A stretch of DNA of 64,000 bases from Ruegeria pomeroyi (GCF_021405525.1 NZ_JAGQAG010000001.1:3754856-3818855); one strand, 5' to 3'; shown: positions 8,703 through 17,518, counted from the first letter of the stretch. Program-made: numbers and translations. The notes: generated by a model from the sequence alone, not told the origin.

Positions 8703-10442
8703 CTACTCCGGTAGCCCCATCGCCCTGAGCAAGCGCGTATTCTGCGCGGTGTGCAATGCAGTGCGAAAATACTTGTGGTGGTCCTGAAACCGGGACACCG
8801 AGAATTCGGGTGACAGGTCCAAGAGCCTGTTAGCCAGAACTTTTGCTTCGTCCATCCTGTCCAATTCGCACAGTGAACAAATCGAATGGACATAAAGCAC
8901 CACGACATTGGGATTGAGCCGCAATCCCTCTTGAGCGGCCTCCAGCGCCTCTTCAAACCGTCCGGCATCCCGATGAACGGCGGCGATGGCGACAAGTGCG
9001 CGAAACCACAAAGGATCTTTGGGGTTGAGTTGACGCGCGCGCGCCGCAAGCTCCAGCACCTTGTCGCTGTCGCCCTGCAACGCTTCGAGCATCGCGAGCG
9101 AGGTCCATGCCCAGGCAAAGCTTGGACAGCCTTCACATGCTTGCCGGACCAGCCCCATGCCCCGTTCTATCTCCAGGCCAAAAAAGGCCAGTGCGTACCC
9201 AGCATAAGCTGCCACCTCGAGATCGCCCGGGGCAAGATCAAGCGCTGCATCGGCGAGCTCTCCGCCTCTGGTCCGGTCGGTCTCTTGGGCATAACCGACA
9301 CGCCACGCCACGTTCAGAGTGTGGCACCACGCCCTGATCGCCATCGCCTTGGCATAGTCCGGCGAAGCCTTGATCGCTGCATCTAACAGATCGGCCGCCT
9401 TGGCCACCTGCGCCCGGTTCAGCGCGGCCAGCCCCTGCAGATAGTAATCATATGCGCTGGCATTGCCCGGCGCGCTCTGGGCAGCGCGCTGCATCTCGGC
9501 CATCTGCACGGTGGGCGCCACAGCGGCGACCACGGCGGCGGTCACCTTGTCCTGCAAATCGAATATGTCCTCGTCGGTGCCATCGAACCGCTCTGACCAG
9601 ACCTGTGCACCTGATGACGTGTCGGCAAGTTGGCCACTGACCCGGATCCGGTTGCCCTGGATGCGCATGCTGCCTTCCAGAACATATTTGACCCCCAGTT
9701 CCCGGCCGATCTGTCGGACGTCCATCGGGGTGCCTTTGTAGGCAAAGGAAGAGTTCCGGGCGATCACGAACAGCCACGGAACCCGTGCCAGTGCGGAAAT
9801 GATATCTTCGGTCAGGCCATCGGCAATGTACTCCGTTTCCGGATTAGCCGACCAGTTCGTCAGGGGAAGAACGGCCAGCGACGGTTTGTCGGCGATTGCG
9901 TTTACCCGTTCTACCGGCGCATCGGCCTGCTTCTGTGGCCGCCACTCGAAGAGACGGATGCTGCGCGAGATGTTCTTCAGGGCGGGCGTGCCAGCATCCT
10001 GAAAAGCCATGTCCAACCGCCCCGAGATCTCCTCGTGGACCCTGCCCGAGACAACCACGCCGCCTTCCGGCGAAAACGCCTCGATCCGGGCCGCTATGTT
10101 AACTTCCTCACCAAAGATGTCGCCATTCTCTGCCAGGATCTCACCGGAATGAACGCCAACCCGCAGATACATGCTTTCTTCTGCATCCAGCGGCGCATTT
10201 CGCTCCACCATCCGGTTCTGAATCGCTACGGCACAGCCCACTGCATCCCGGGACGAGGTGAACTCGGCTAGCAAACCGTCGCCCATAGTCTTGACCAGCC
10301 TCCCCCGGTGTAGGCCGATCACCAGTTCGATGGCATCCAGATGCCCGCGCGCCGCGCGAACAGCCAACTCCTCGTTGCGTCCGACATGGGCACTGTAACC
10401 CGCAAAATCCGCGACCAGCACGGCCGCCAACCGTCTCTCCAT
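8703..10442 (-). CDS. Class III adenylate/guanylate cyclase with TPR region (soluble form)
   Basis: About 579 aa. Residues 1-170 form a class III nucleotide cyclase domain with the metal-binding aspartates (VADFAGYS; KTMGDG), the lysine before MGD, the DIFG aspartate and the NIAAR transition-state pair. All catalytic residues are therefore present. The middle (about 190-330) is the TolB/FlgO-like segment with SFAYKG and YVLEGS. The C-terminal third is tetratricopeptide-like. No transmembrane helix separates the domains, unlike the paralogue at 60156-62018. The ATG at 10442, with GGGGAAA upstream, is preferred over an upstream TTG. Likely makes cAMP; the input signal is unknown. Confidence 0.88.
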   Translation of the reverse strand: MERRLAAVLVADFAGYSAHVGRNEELAVRAARGHLDAIELVIGLHRGRLVKTMGDGLLAEFTSSRDAVGCAVAIQNRMVERNAPLDAEESMYLRVGVHSGEILAENGDIFGEEVNIAARIEAFSPEGGVVVSGRVHEEISGRLDMAFQDAGTPALKNISRSIRLFEWRPQKQADAPVERVNAIADKPSLAVLPLTNWSANPETEYIADGLTEDIISALARVPWLFVIARNSSFAYKGTPMDVRQIGRELGVKYVLEGSMRIQGNRIRVSGQLADTSSGAQVWSERFDGTDEDIFDLQDKVTAAVVAAVAPTVQMAEMQRAAQSAPGNASAYDYYLQGLAALNRAQVAKAADLLDAAIKASPDYAKAMAIRAWCHTLNVAWRVGYAQETDRTRGGELADAALDLAPGDLEVAAYAGYALAFFGLEIERGMGLVRQACEGCPSFAWAWTSLAMLEALQGDSDKVLELAARARQLNPKDPLWFRALVAIAAVHRDAGRFEEALEAAQEGLRLNPNVVVLYVHSICSLCELDRMDEAKVLANRLLDLSPEFSVSRFQDHHKYFRTALHTAQNTRLLRAMGLPE

Positions 10443-10473
10443 AGGGCGGTTTCCCCGCTTCAAGACAGAAACA

Positions 10474-10728
10474 TCATGCCTTGCGGACCAGCCCGATCAG
10501 GAACAACAGGATCACCGCCCCGATCGTGGCATGGATAACCGATGCAATGAAACCGCCACCGACGGCAAAGCCCAAAGCGGGAAAGATCAACCCCGCAAGG
10601 AACGCGCCAACAATCCCGACTATAATGTTTCCGATCAATCCGAATCCGCGTCCCGCCATGATCCGCCCGGACAACCACCCGGCCAGAACACCCACGATAA
10701 GCATCACGAACAGGCTTTCGAACTGCAT
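10474..10728 (-). CDS. GlsB/YeaQ/YmgE family small membrane protein
   Basis: 84-aa hydrophobic, glycine-rich protein with three predicted helices (starting MQFESLFVMLIVG). The GNIIVGIVGAFLAG repeat is characteristic of the transglycosylase-associated/YeaQ family. The start at 10728 has AGGGA upstream. It lies 31 bp before the cyclase-TPR gene on the same strand. Members are often induced by stress, but no biochemical function is established. Confidence 0.88.
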   Translation of the reverse strand: MQFESLFVMLIVGVLAGWLSGRIMAGRGFGLIGNIIVGIVGAFLAGLIFPALGFAVGGGFIASVIHATIGAVILLFLIGLVRKA

Positions 10729-10788
10729 GATCCCTGTCTCCCGAAATCTGAGGCCTCGAGCAGAGTAGAGCACGGATCACCGAACCGG

Positions 10789-12111
10789 TCACGACCTGAT
10801 GTAATGCATCCCCTGGAACCGCGCCCGCATCTCGCGGGTGCGCAATGCGACTGCATCGGGGTCGTTACCGGTAAGTCCTTGGGTGATCAGCCAGCCCAGT
10901 TCGGCAGCATGATCGGGCGTTACCCCGCGCCGCACCAGTTCCGGCGTGCCGATCCGGAGGCCGTTCATATCCCCCGAAACCGGTGCGATAGGCAGGCCGA
11001 TACCGCAAGCCAGGAACCCCGCCCGGCGCAGCATCTTCGATGCGGCCTGACCGCCCCCGAACCGCGCCGCCTCGACCGCGAACTGGTGCGAGGCGGTAGC
11101 CCCTCCTGCCCCATGGAAGACCGGCAGGCCCAGCGCCGCCAGTTCGGCGGCCAGCGCCTGCGCCAGATCGACCATCGCCTGACCATAAGTGGCCCCATGA
11201 TCGACCCAGTCCAGCAGCGAGATCGCCAGCGCCGCCGATTTCGCCGCGTCGAAATTGGCGGTCATGCCGGGAAAGGCGATGGCATCCAGCCGCTCGGCAA
11301 TCTCGGCCTCGTTGGTCACGATAAGCCCGCCCGCAGGCCCGCCCAGGCTCTTGTAGGTGCTCATCGTCATCAGATGCGCCCCCTCGTCCAGCGGGTTGGC
11401 CCAGACGCCACCGGCGATGATCCCGCATTGATGTGCCGCGTCGAACAGAACCTTGGCACCGACCCGGTCGGCGATCTCGCGCACGGCCGCCACCGGATGC
11501 GGAAACAGGTTCAACGAGCCGCCCACGGTAATCAGCTTGGGCCGGTGCCGCTCGGCCAGTTCGGCAAGCGCCGTCAGATCCAGGCTGTAACCATCCGCAT
11601 CTACCGGCGCCTCGATGGTGCTCAGACCGTAAAGCCCCGCACAACCCGCCTTGTGATGGGTCACATGGCCGCCAATGCTGGCCGGTGGCGCGATGATCGT
11701 GTCACCGGGCCGGGCCAACGCCATGAACCCATAGAGATTGGCCAGCGCGCCCGAGCCAACCCGGATCTCGGCATAGCGCGCGTTGAACACCTTTGCGGCC
11801 AGTTCTGCGGCGATGACCTCGATCTCTTCGATCGCCTCAAGCCCCATCTCGTATTTGTCGCCCGGATAGCCCAGCGAGGGACGGCTGCCCAATCCCCGCG
11901 CCAGCGCGGCCTCGGCGCGCGGGTTCATCACGTTGGTCGCGGGGTTCAGGTTGAAACACTCTTCGTCATGAATCGCGCGATTTTCTTCGATCAGCGCCTC
12001 CAGTCGGGCATCGATCGACGCGCTGTCGGCACGCGCAGTCACGTCCGCGATCTGCTGGACGCGGGTTTCGCAATGGGCGGGCACCCAGGGTCGGGCGGCA
12101 AGCTGTGGCAT
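10789..12111 (-). CDS. Divergent serine hydroxymethyltransferase-like PLP enzyme
   Basis: 440-aa fold-type I PLP enzyme related to SHMT. The GYPGDKYEMG block, GGHVTHH, DAAHQCG and the PLP-lysine segment MSTYKSLGGPAGG align with SHMT. However, the near-invariant TTTTHKT motif has become MSTYKSL, with Tyr in place of the His before the lysine, and the SGSQAN and AHVAG blocks are altered. It is therefore probably not the housekeeping glyA product and may act on another beta-hydroxy or alpha-methyl amino acid. The ATG at 12111 has an excellent GGAGG site 6-8 nt upstream. Divergent from a LysR gene that probably controls it. Confidence 0.85.
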   Translation of the reverse strand: MPQLAARPWVPAHCETRVQQIADVTARADSASIDARLEALIEENRAIHDEECFNLNPATNVMNPRAEAALARGLGSRPSLGYPGDKYEMGLEAIEEIEVIAAELAAKVFNARYAEIRVGSGALANLYGFMALARPGDTIIAPPASIGGHVTHHKAGCAGLYGLSTIEAPVDADGYSLDLTALAELAERHRPKLITVGGSLNLFPHPVAAVREIADRVGAKVLFDAAHQCGIIAGGVWANPLDEGAHLMTMSTYKSLGGPAGGLIVTNEAEIAERLDAIAFPGMTANFDAAKSAALAISLLDWVDHGATYGQAMVDLAQALAAELAALGLPVFHGAGGATASHQFAVEAARFGGGQAASKMLRRAGFLACGIGLPIAPVSGDMNGLRIGTPELVRRGVTPDHAAELGWLITQGLTGNDPDAVALRTREMRARFQGMHYIRS

Positions 12112-12181
12112 GGGAACCTCCGTATCTCTGCCCGCAGGATCACCAAACCACCCCTTGCGCACAAATCAGTTTCCCGAAAAA

Positions 12182-12200
12182 TTAGGGCCAGAAAATCTAA
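12182..12200. promoter_or_regulatory. Possible LysR operator
   Basis: TTAG-N11-CTAA, an inverted repeat of the LysR-type spacing, lies just upstream of the LysR start and about 80 bp from the divergent SHMT-like gene. The arms are short, so this is suggestive only. Confidence 0.4.
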
Positions 12201-12209
12201 GGCTTTCTC

Positions 12210-13082
12210 ATGCCCGTCGCCCCGCCCCGCCCACGCCCTCTTCCGCTGAACGCCCTGCGCGCCTTCGAGGCCGCCGCGCGACTGGGCGGTTTCGCCGCTG
12301 CCGCCGAGGAACTGGGCGTCAGTCCCGGCGCGGTCTCGGCTCAGATCAAGCAGCTCGAGGATATGCTGGGCGCGCCACTCTTCGACCGCAGCGCCCGGGG
12401 CGTCACCCTCACCGCTCTCGCGGCCGATGTTCTGCCCGATCTGACCGGCGCTTTCGACCGGCTGGCCACGGTCAGCCATGACCTGCGCACCGGCGCCAAG
12501 CCGCAGGTGGTACATGTGGCGGCCCTGCCCTCGGTCGCCCAGCTCTGGCTGTCGCCGCGCCTGCCTGGTCTGCGCGCCGCGGCCCCCGAGATCGAGATCT
12601 CGGTTACCGCGATGGAACAGCCGCCCGATCTGAAACGCGCGCCCTTCGATCTTTGCCTGTTCTTTGGCGACGGTCCGGGCGAGGCGCTGGCCGCAGATAC
12701 GATTACCCCCGTCTGCGCACCCGCACTGGCAGATCGGTTGAACCGGCCCGAGGATCTGCGCCACCTGCCCTGTCTCATCGACACCACATGGCATGGCGAC
12801 TGGTCGCTCTGGATGGCGGCTGCGCTACCCGGCCAGACCTTTGTGCCGCGCGGCCCCGAATTCTCGCTCTATGCGCTGGCGGTCGAGGAAACGGTGAACG
12901 GGGCCGGGGTACTGATGGGGCACGAGGCATTGGTTGCACCCTATCTGGCGCGCGGCCAACTTGTGGCACCCTTTTCCACCCGGATTAATCTGTCGCACGC
13001 CTTGCGACTCTGGGCCCCGCGGCCGCTGGCGCCCGGCTCAGCCGCCCGGCGCGTGGCCGACTGGCTGCGGCGCCAGAGGTGA
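12210..13082 (+). CDS. LysR-family transcriptional regulator (GcvA-like)
   Basis: 290-aa regulator with an N-terminal winged helix-turn-helix (about residues 12-70; LNALRAFEAAARLGGFAAAA, SPGAVSAQIKQLE). A periplasmic-binding-like effector domain follows. The PLPLNALRAFEAAAR opening is typical of the GcvA subgroup. Divergent transcription from the SHMT-like PLP enzyme makes that gene the likely target, plausibly with an amino acid as ligand. Confidence 0.93.
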   Translation: MPVAPPRPRPLPLNALRAFEAAARLGGFAAAAEELGVSPGAVSAQIKQLEDMLGAPLFDRSARGVTLTALAADVLPDLTGAFDRLATVSHDLRTGAKPQVVHVAALPSVAQLWLSPRLPGLRAAAPEIEISVTAMEQPPDLKRAPFDLCLFFGDGPGEALAADTITPVCAPALADRLNRPEDLRHLPCLIDTTWHGDWSLWMAAALPGQTFVPRGPEFSLYALAVEETVNGAGVLMGHEALVAPYLARGQLVAPFSTRINLSHALRLWAPRPLAPGSAARRVADWLRRQR

Positions 13083-13096
13083 GCCGCCGCCCACCC

Positions 13097-13142
13097 CCTT
13101 CATTTCGCCATAAATACTCCGGAGCGCGAGGCAGAGCCTCGC
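13097..13142. repeat. Intergenic repeat (AAATACTCC element), copy 1, with hairpin
   Basis: CCTTCATTTCGCC-N2-AAATACTCC (13097-13120) is followed by the hairpin GCGAGGC-AGA-GCCTCGC (13126-13142). It lies between the convergent LysR and fnrL genes. Related copies are at 47581-47604 and 55568-55591. Confidence 0.7.
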
Positions 13143-13154
13143 AAATACCTGGTA

Positions 13155-13898
13155 TCAGACCAGGAACCCGCCATCGGTGTCATCGCCCGCTTCCTCCATC
13201 AACCGGCCCATATCCGGGATGGTGACGTGGCGCTTGCCTTCCAGGTGGATGACCCCGTCCTTTTTCAGCGCCGAGATCTGGCGGCTAACCGTTTCCAGCG
13301 TCAGACCCAGATAGTCAGCCATCGCCTCGCGGGTCAGCGGCAGGTCGAACACCATCGGCCCGCTCATGCCCCGCTTGGTCAGCGAGGCATCACGGCGGGC
13401 GATGATCGACAACAGGCTCGCGATCTTCTCGCGCGCGGTCTTGCGGCCCAGCACCAGCATCCATTCGCGCGCGGCATCCAGCTCGTCCAGCGTCATTTCC
13501 AGCAGCCGATGCGCGATATGCGGGGTGCGCGCCATCAGCTCTTCGAACGGTTTCTTGCGGAAACAGCACATGACCAGATCCGTGGTCGCCACCACGTCAT
13601 AGGGCGCCCCTTCGCGCCCTGGGCGGCCGACGAAATCCGACGGCAACAGCAGCCCCACCATCTGAGTGCGGCCATCCTCCATCGTCTGGGTCAGCGTGGC
13701 GATGCCGGAAACGACGGACCCAACGAAACTCATCTGATCGCCTGACCAGATCACGGTCTGCCCGGCCTCGAAGCTGCGATAGTACTTGATCTCCTCAAGC
13801 TCTTCCAACTCGTCCTTGTCGCAATGCGCGCATACGGCGCGATGCCGGATCGGGCAATCGTCACAGTTGGAATGGCAAAGCTGAGGCTGGGTGCTCAT
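13155..13898 (-). CDS. fnrL: FnrL-type Crp/Fnr oxygen-responsive regulator
   Basis: 247-aa regulator whose N-terminus carries a cysteine set (C-x3-C-x2-C-x7-C within the first 30 residues) that could ligate an oxygen-labile [4Fe-4S] cluster. A cyclic-nucleotide-type beta-roll follows, then a C-terminal helix-turn-helix with LTLETVSRQISALKKDGVI. The MSTQPQ ATG at 13898 is preferred; an upstream start would place the FNR box inside the gene. That box lies 16-29 bp upstream of this start, so autoregulation is likely. hemN, ccoN and ccoG carry the same site. Confidence 0.94.
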   Translation of the reverse strand: MSTQPQLCHSNCDDCPIRHRAVCAHCDKDELEELEEIKYYRSFEAGQTVIWSGDQMSFVGSVVSGIATLTQTMEDGRTQMVGLLLPSDFVGRPGREGAPYDVVATTDLVMCCFRKKPFEELMARTPHIAHRLLEMTLDELDAAREWMLVLGRKTAREKIASLLSIIARRDASLTKRGMSGPMVFDLPLTREAMADYLGLTLETVSRQISALKKDGVIHLEGKRHVTIPDMGRLMEEAGDDTDGGFLV

Positions 13899-13913
13899 GG
13901 AATTCGGCCCTAC

Positions 13914-13927
13914 TTGATCTGAGTCAA
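13914..13927. promoter_or_regulatory. FNR box between fnrL and hemN
   Basis: TTGATCTGAGTCAA matches TTGAY-N4-RTCAA. It lies 36 bp before the hemN ATG and 16 bp before the fnrL ATG, so one site may control both divergent genes. Confidence 0.88.
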
Positions 13928-13962
13928 GGTCCTTCACGGACCGCTCTCATAACGGTACTCGC

Positions 13963-15318
13963 ATGATAGCGAAATCACAATTGGCCCGGCTCGGACTTTT
14001 TGACGCGAAAGTGCCGAGATATACGAGCTACCCGACCGCCCCCCATTTCAGCAATGACGTGGGGCCTGATCGTTTCGGTGACTGGATTTCGGGAATCGCT
14101 CCGGGCAGCGCGATTTCGCTATACGTGCATGTGCCTTTCTGCCGGAGGCTGTGCTGGTTCTGTGCCTGCCGCACCCAGGGCACCCAGACCGACAATCCGG
14201 TCATCGCCTATGTGGACACGCTCAAGGCGGAATTGGCCCTATTGGCCGAGCGTCTGCCCGAAGGCGTGCACCTGTCACGCCTGCATTGGGGCGGCGGCAC
14301 GCCGACCCTGCTCAACCCCGACCTGATGCGCGATCTGGCGCGCAGCATCTTCGACGCGGTGCCGCTGGGCCCCGAGGCCGAATTCTCGGTCGAGATCGAC
14401 CCCAACGAGATAGACCCGGCCCGGCTGGATGCGCTGGCAGAGGCGGGGATGAATCGCGCCTCGATCGGGGTGCAGGATTTCGACGACGAGATCCAGAAAA
14501 CCATCGGCCGCATTCAGGGCTATGACGTCACCCGCGACGCGGTCGAGATGATTCGCGCTCGCGGCATCTATAGCCTGAACGCAGATATCCTTTATGGCCT
14601 GCCCCATCAGACCCGCGCGCGCATGACCGAAAGCGTGCAGAAGCTCTTGTCCCTCAACCCGGACCGGGTCGCTCTCTACGGCTATGCCCACGTACCTTGG
14701 ATGGCCAAGCGGCAGCAGTTGATTCCCTCGGACGCGCTGCCGACGCCGGAACAGCGGCTCGACCTGTTCGATACCGCGCGGCGCCTGTTCATGTGGGACA
14801 ATTACGCCGAGATCGGCATCGACCATTTCGCCACCCAGGACGATGGTCTGACCCGCGCGCTGAAGGCGGGCAAGCTGCGCCGAAACTTCCAAGGATATAC
14901 CGACGATCAGGCCGACGTGCTGATCGGCGTGGGTGCCAGTTCGATCTCGCGATTCCCACAGGGTTACGCGCAGAACGCACCGGCCACCTCTGCCCATACC
15001 GGCGCCATCCGGGCCGGGCGCTTTTCAACCGCGCGCGGCCACCTGTTCAAGGGGCAGGACGTGATGCGCGCCCGCCTGATCGAGGCGCTGATGTGCGATT
15101 TCCGCATCGACCGGGCGGAGATCCTGCGCGATCACGAGATCTCCGCCGACGAGCTGGATCAAATGTTCCGCACAGCCAACGAGGCGTTCGATGGCCTGCT
15201 GCGCGTCACCTCGGACGGGCTGTTCATCCCGCAAGAGGCGCGGGCGCTGACCCGGATGGTGGCGCGGGTATTCGACGCCTATGACCTCAGCAAGGCCGGA
15301 CACAGCTCGGCGATCTGA
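13963..15318 (+). CDS. hemN: Oxygen-independent coproporphyrinogen III oxidase (HemN)
   Basis: 451-aa radical-SAM enzyme that converts coproporphyrinogen III to protoporphyrinogen IX without oxygen. The [4Fe-4S]/SAM motif C-x3-C-x2-C-x-C is seen in PFCRRLCWFCACR (about residues 58-70). WGGGTPT follows, and the RYTSYPTAPHF opening is a HemN hallmark that distinguishes it from HemW-type homologues. The ribosome site is weak. Expression from the shared FNR box couples haem synthesis to low-oxygen growth and to cbb3 oxidase production. Confidence 0.96.
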   Translation: MIAKSQLARLGLFDAKVPRYTSYPTAPHFSNDVGPDRFGDWISGIAPGSAISLYVHVPFCRRLCWFCACRTQGTQTDNPVIAYVDTLKAELALLAERLPEGVHLSRLHWGGGTPTLLNPDLMRDLARSIFDAVPLGPEAEFSVEIDPNEIDPARLDALAEAGMNRASIGVQDFDDEIQKTIGRIQGYDVTRDAVEMIRARGIYSLNADILYGLPHQTRARMTESVQKLLSLNPDRVALYGYAHVPWMAKRQQLIPSDALPTPEQRLDLFDTARRLFMWDNYAEIGIDHFATQDDGLTRALKAGKLRRNFQGYTDDQADVLIGVGASSISRFPQGYAQNAPATSAHTGAIRAGRFSTARGHLFKGQDVMRARLIEALMCDFRIDRAEILRDHEISADELDQMFRTANEAFDGLLRVTSDGLFIPQEARALTRMVARVFDAYDLSKAGHSSAI

Positions 15319-15565
15319 CAGACCCGCACCAGCGCCGGTTTCCCGCCCATGGGCACCAAAGGGCTTGACGGCCAAGTGCCGGATTTCACACACTCGGGAC
15401 AGGGCGGGTTGCCCTGCACCCGGCAAGGATTGCGCCGGTCAGCGTGGCGCCCTTGCCCCCGAGGCAGGCTATTGATGCACGACAGGCATGCGATGCGAGG
15501 GCATCCGCTTGAACCCCGATTGCGCAGCAGATGACAGGATTGCAACAAGAAAAGGGATAGCCTCC

Positions 15566-17494
15566 ATGCGCGTATTCACCGTTCTCGGACCGAGCCAATC
15601 CGGCAAGTCCACGCTGGTCGAGGCCATCAGTCGCCTCGACAGCCGCCCGACCACATTCGACCTGTCCGAAACCGTGCATCTGCACGGTTTTTCTTATTTG
15701 GAGGAACCCTGGTGCGCAATCGACGTGGATGGTGGCAGCGATGCGCTGGCCTTTGCCGGGCCGGCCATGGCGATCTCGGACGCGGCCGTGATCGTGGTGC
15801 CACCCGACCCCGAGGCGGCGGTGCTGTGCGCACCCTACCTGCGGCTTGTCGAAGAGGCCGGCATCCCGGCCTTTCTGTTCATCAACCGGCTGGACAACCC
15901 CAATGGCCGCATCCGCGACATCGTCGCGGCGCTTCAGGCCTATTGTACTCACCACATCGCTCTGCGCCAGGTGCCGATCCGCGAGGGCGATCAGGTGGTG
16001 GGCGCGGTGGACCTGATCTCGGAGCGGGCCTGGAAATACCGCGAGGGCGAGCCCTCGGCCCTGATCGAACTGCCCGCTGCGGCGGTGGAGCGTGAACAGG
16101 AAGCGCGCGCCGAATTGCTCGAGGCGCTGTCGGATTTCGACGATCATCTTCTCGAACAGCTGATCGAGGACCGCCAGCCGCCCAGTGCCGAGGTATATGA
16201 CCTGGCGGCCCGAGTGTCGCAGAATCACCAGTTGATCCCGGCCTATCTGGGCGCGGCGAGCCATGGCAACGGGCTGACCCGGATGATGAAGGCACTGCGC
16301 CACGAGGCCCCCGAATTCGATATTGCCGCCGGTCGCGATGCAGCCAGCGAACAGGCGCGCGCCATCGCGGGATTTGCCGATGTCAAGAAACACATGGGCA
16401 AGATCGTGGTGCTGCGGGGCCTCGGCGATGGGATAAAGGCGCATGAGGCGCTGGGAGGCGATACCGTCGGCAGCCTGATGGAACTGGACGCCCGCAGCCA
16501 GATCGGTGCGCTGGCGGCGGGTCAGATCGGGTTGGCGGTGAAATCCGAACACCTGCGGCCAGGCCATATCTATGACAGTGCCGGCGCGACGGAATTGCCC
16601 GATTGGGCGCGCAGCCATCCGCCCGGTCATCGTCAATTGGTCAGCCCCGCCCATGAGCGCGACGATGCCCGCCTGTCCGCCGCCCTGACCCGTATGGACG
16701 AGATCGACCCAGGTCTGCATCTGGGCGTGGACGAAGCGAGCGGCCACGCGGTGTTGGGTGTTCAGGGGCCACAGCACCTGCGCCGGATCGCAACCAAGCT
16801 GGCCGAGGACTTTGGCGTCGAGATCACCTCGGAACCGGTGGCGACGGCCTATCGCGAGACGATCCAGAAACCTGTTGAACACCATTATCGCCATCGCAAG
16901 CAATCCGGCGGCGCCGGGCAATTCGCCGATGTGCTGCTGACGGTCGAACCACTGCCGCGCGGGGCCGGGTTCCAATTCGACGAGGTGGTCAAAGGCGGCG
17001 CGGTGCCCAAGACCTATATTCCCTCGGTTGCGCAGGGGGCCGAAGAGGCGCTGGCGCGCGGTCCCGAAGGGTTCCCGGTGGTCGATGTGAAAGTGACACT
17101 GAAAGATGGCAAACATCACGCGGTAGACAGTTCCGATTACGCCTTCCGCACCGCCGGCAAGGCGGCGGTGCGCGAGGCGTTGCCGCAGGCAAAACCGGTG
17201 GTACTGCAACCGATCCTGCGGGCCGAGATGCACGTGCCGTCGATGTTTGTGGGAGATCTGGTGCCCGCGATCAGCGGGCTCCAGGGCCAGGTTCTGGGGT
17301 TCGAGGCGCATCCCACGGCCGCAGGCTGGGAAATCTTCAACGCCCTGCTGCCAGCAGTCGCAGAGGACGAGCTGCACCGGATGCTGGCCAGTTCCAGCCG
17401 GGGCACCGGCTGGGTCAGGTTGAGCTTCGATCATTACGAGGAATTGCGCGGCCCGGTCCCGAAACCGTCCCGCGAAACCGCAGCCGCAGGCTAA
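15566..17494 (+). CDS. EF-G-like translational GTPase paralogue
   Basis: 642-aa protein with the EF-G domain order but a divergent G domain. The P-loop is GPSQSGKST instead of AHVDAGKTT, the DxxG element appears as DVDGG, and the NKxD element as NRLD. Downstream domains are well conserved (VEHHYRHRKQSGGAGQFADV, FVGDLVPAISGLQGQVLG). It is shorter than canonical EF-G (about 690 aa) and falls in the EF-G-like group, whose role is poorly defined. The start at 15566 has AAAAGGGA upstream; a longer in-frame start lacks family similarity. It is a stand-alone gene. Confidence 0.87.
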   Translation: MRVFTVLGPSQSGKSTLVEAISRLDSRPTTFDLSETVHLHGFSYLEEPWCAIDVDGGSDALAFAGPAMAISDAAVIVVPPDPEAAVLCAPYLRLVEEAGIPAFLFINRLDNPNGRIRDIVAALQAYCTHHIALRQVPIREGDQVVGAVDLISERAWKYREGEPSALIELPAAAVEREQEARAELLEALSDFDDHLLEQLIEDRQPPSAEVYDLAARVSQNHQLIPAYLGAASHGNGLTRMMKALRHEAPEFDIAAGRDAASEQARAIAGFADVKKHMGKIVVLRGLGDGIKAHEALGGDTVGSLMELDARSQIGALAAGQIGLAVKSEHLRPGHIYDSAGATELPDWARSHPPGHRQLVSPAHERDDARLSAALTRMDEIDPGLHLGVDEASGHAVLGVQGPQHLRRIATKLAEDFGVEITSEPVATAYRETIQKPVEHHYRHRKQSGGAGQFADVLLTVEPLPRGAGFQFDEVVKGGAVPKTYIPSVAQGAEEALARGPEGFPVVDVKVTLKDGKHHAVDSSDYAFRTAGKAAVREALPQAKPVVLQPILRAEMHVPSMFVGDLVPAISGLQGQVLGFEAHPTAAGWEIFNALLPAVAEDELHRMLASSSRGTGWVRLSFDHYEELRGPVPKPSRETAAAG

Positions 17495-17517
17495 CCGGAA
17501 TTCTGCAAGAATTCCGG
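17495..17517. terminator. Hairpin after the EF-G-like gene
   Basis: CCGGAATTC-TGCAA-GAATTCCGG, a 9-bp stem beginning 1 bp after the stop codon. There is no T-run. It is the first of three consecutive hairpins between convergent genes. Confidence 0.5.
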
Positions 17518-17518
17518 C

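Noticed and set aside
15279..15548. Minus-strand 89-codon frame with several cysteines (CPEC, CQIAELC) between hemN and the EF-G-like gene
   Set aside because: It overlaps the hemN 3' end, has no ribosome site, and its cysteine spacing matches no ferredoxin or zinc motif I know.
15386..17434. Long minus-strand open frame (682 codons) opposite the EF-G-like gene
   Set aside because: It is the antisense of a clearly homologous protein in GC-rich DNA; the translation shows no domain or signal and the composition is biased to Arg/Gly/His/Gln.
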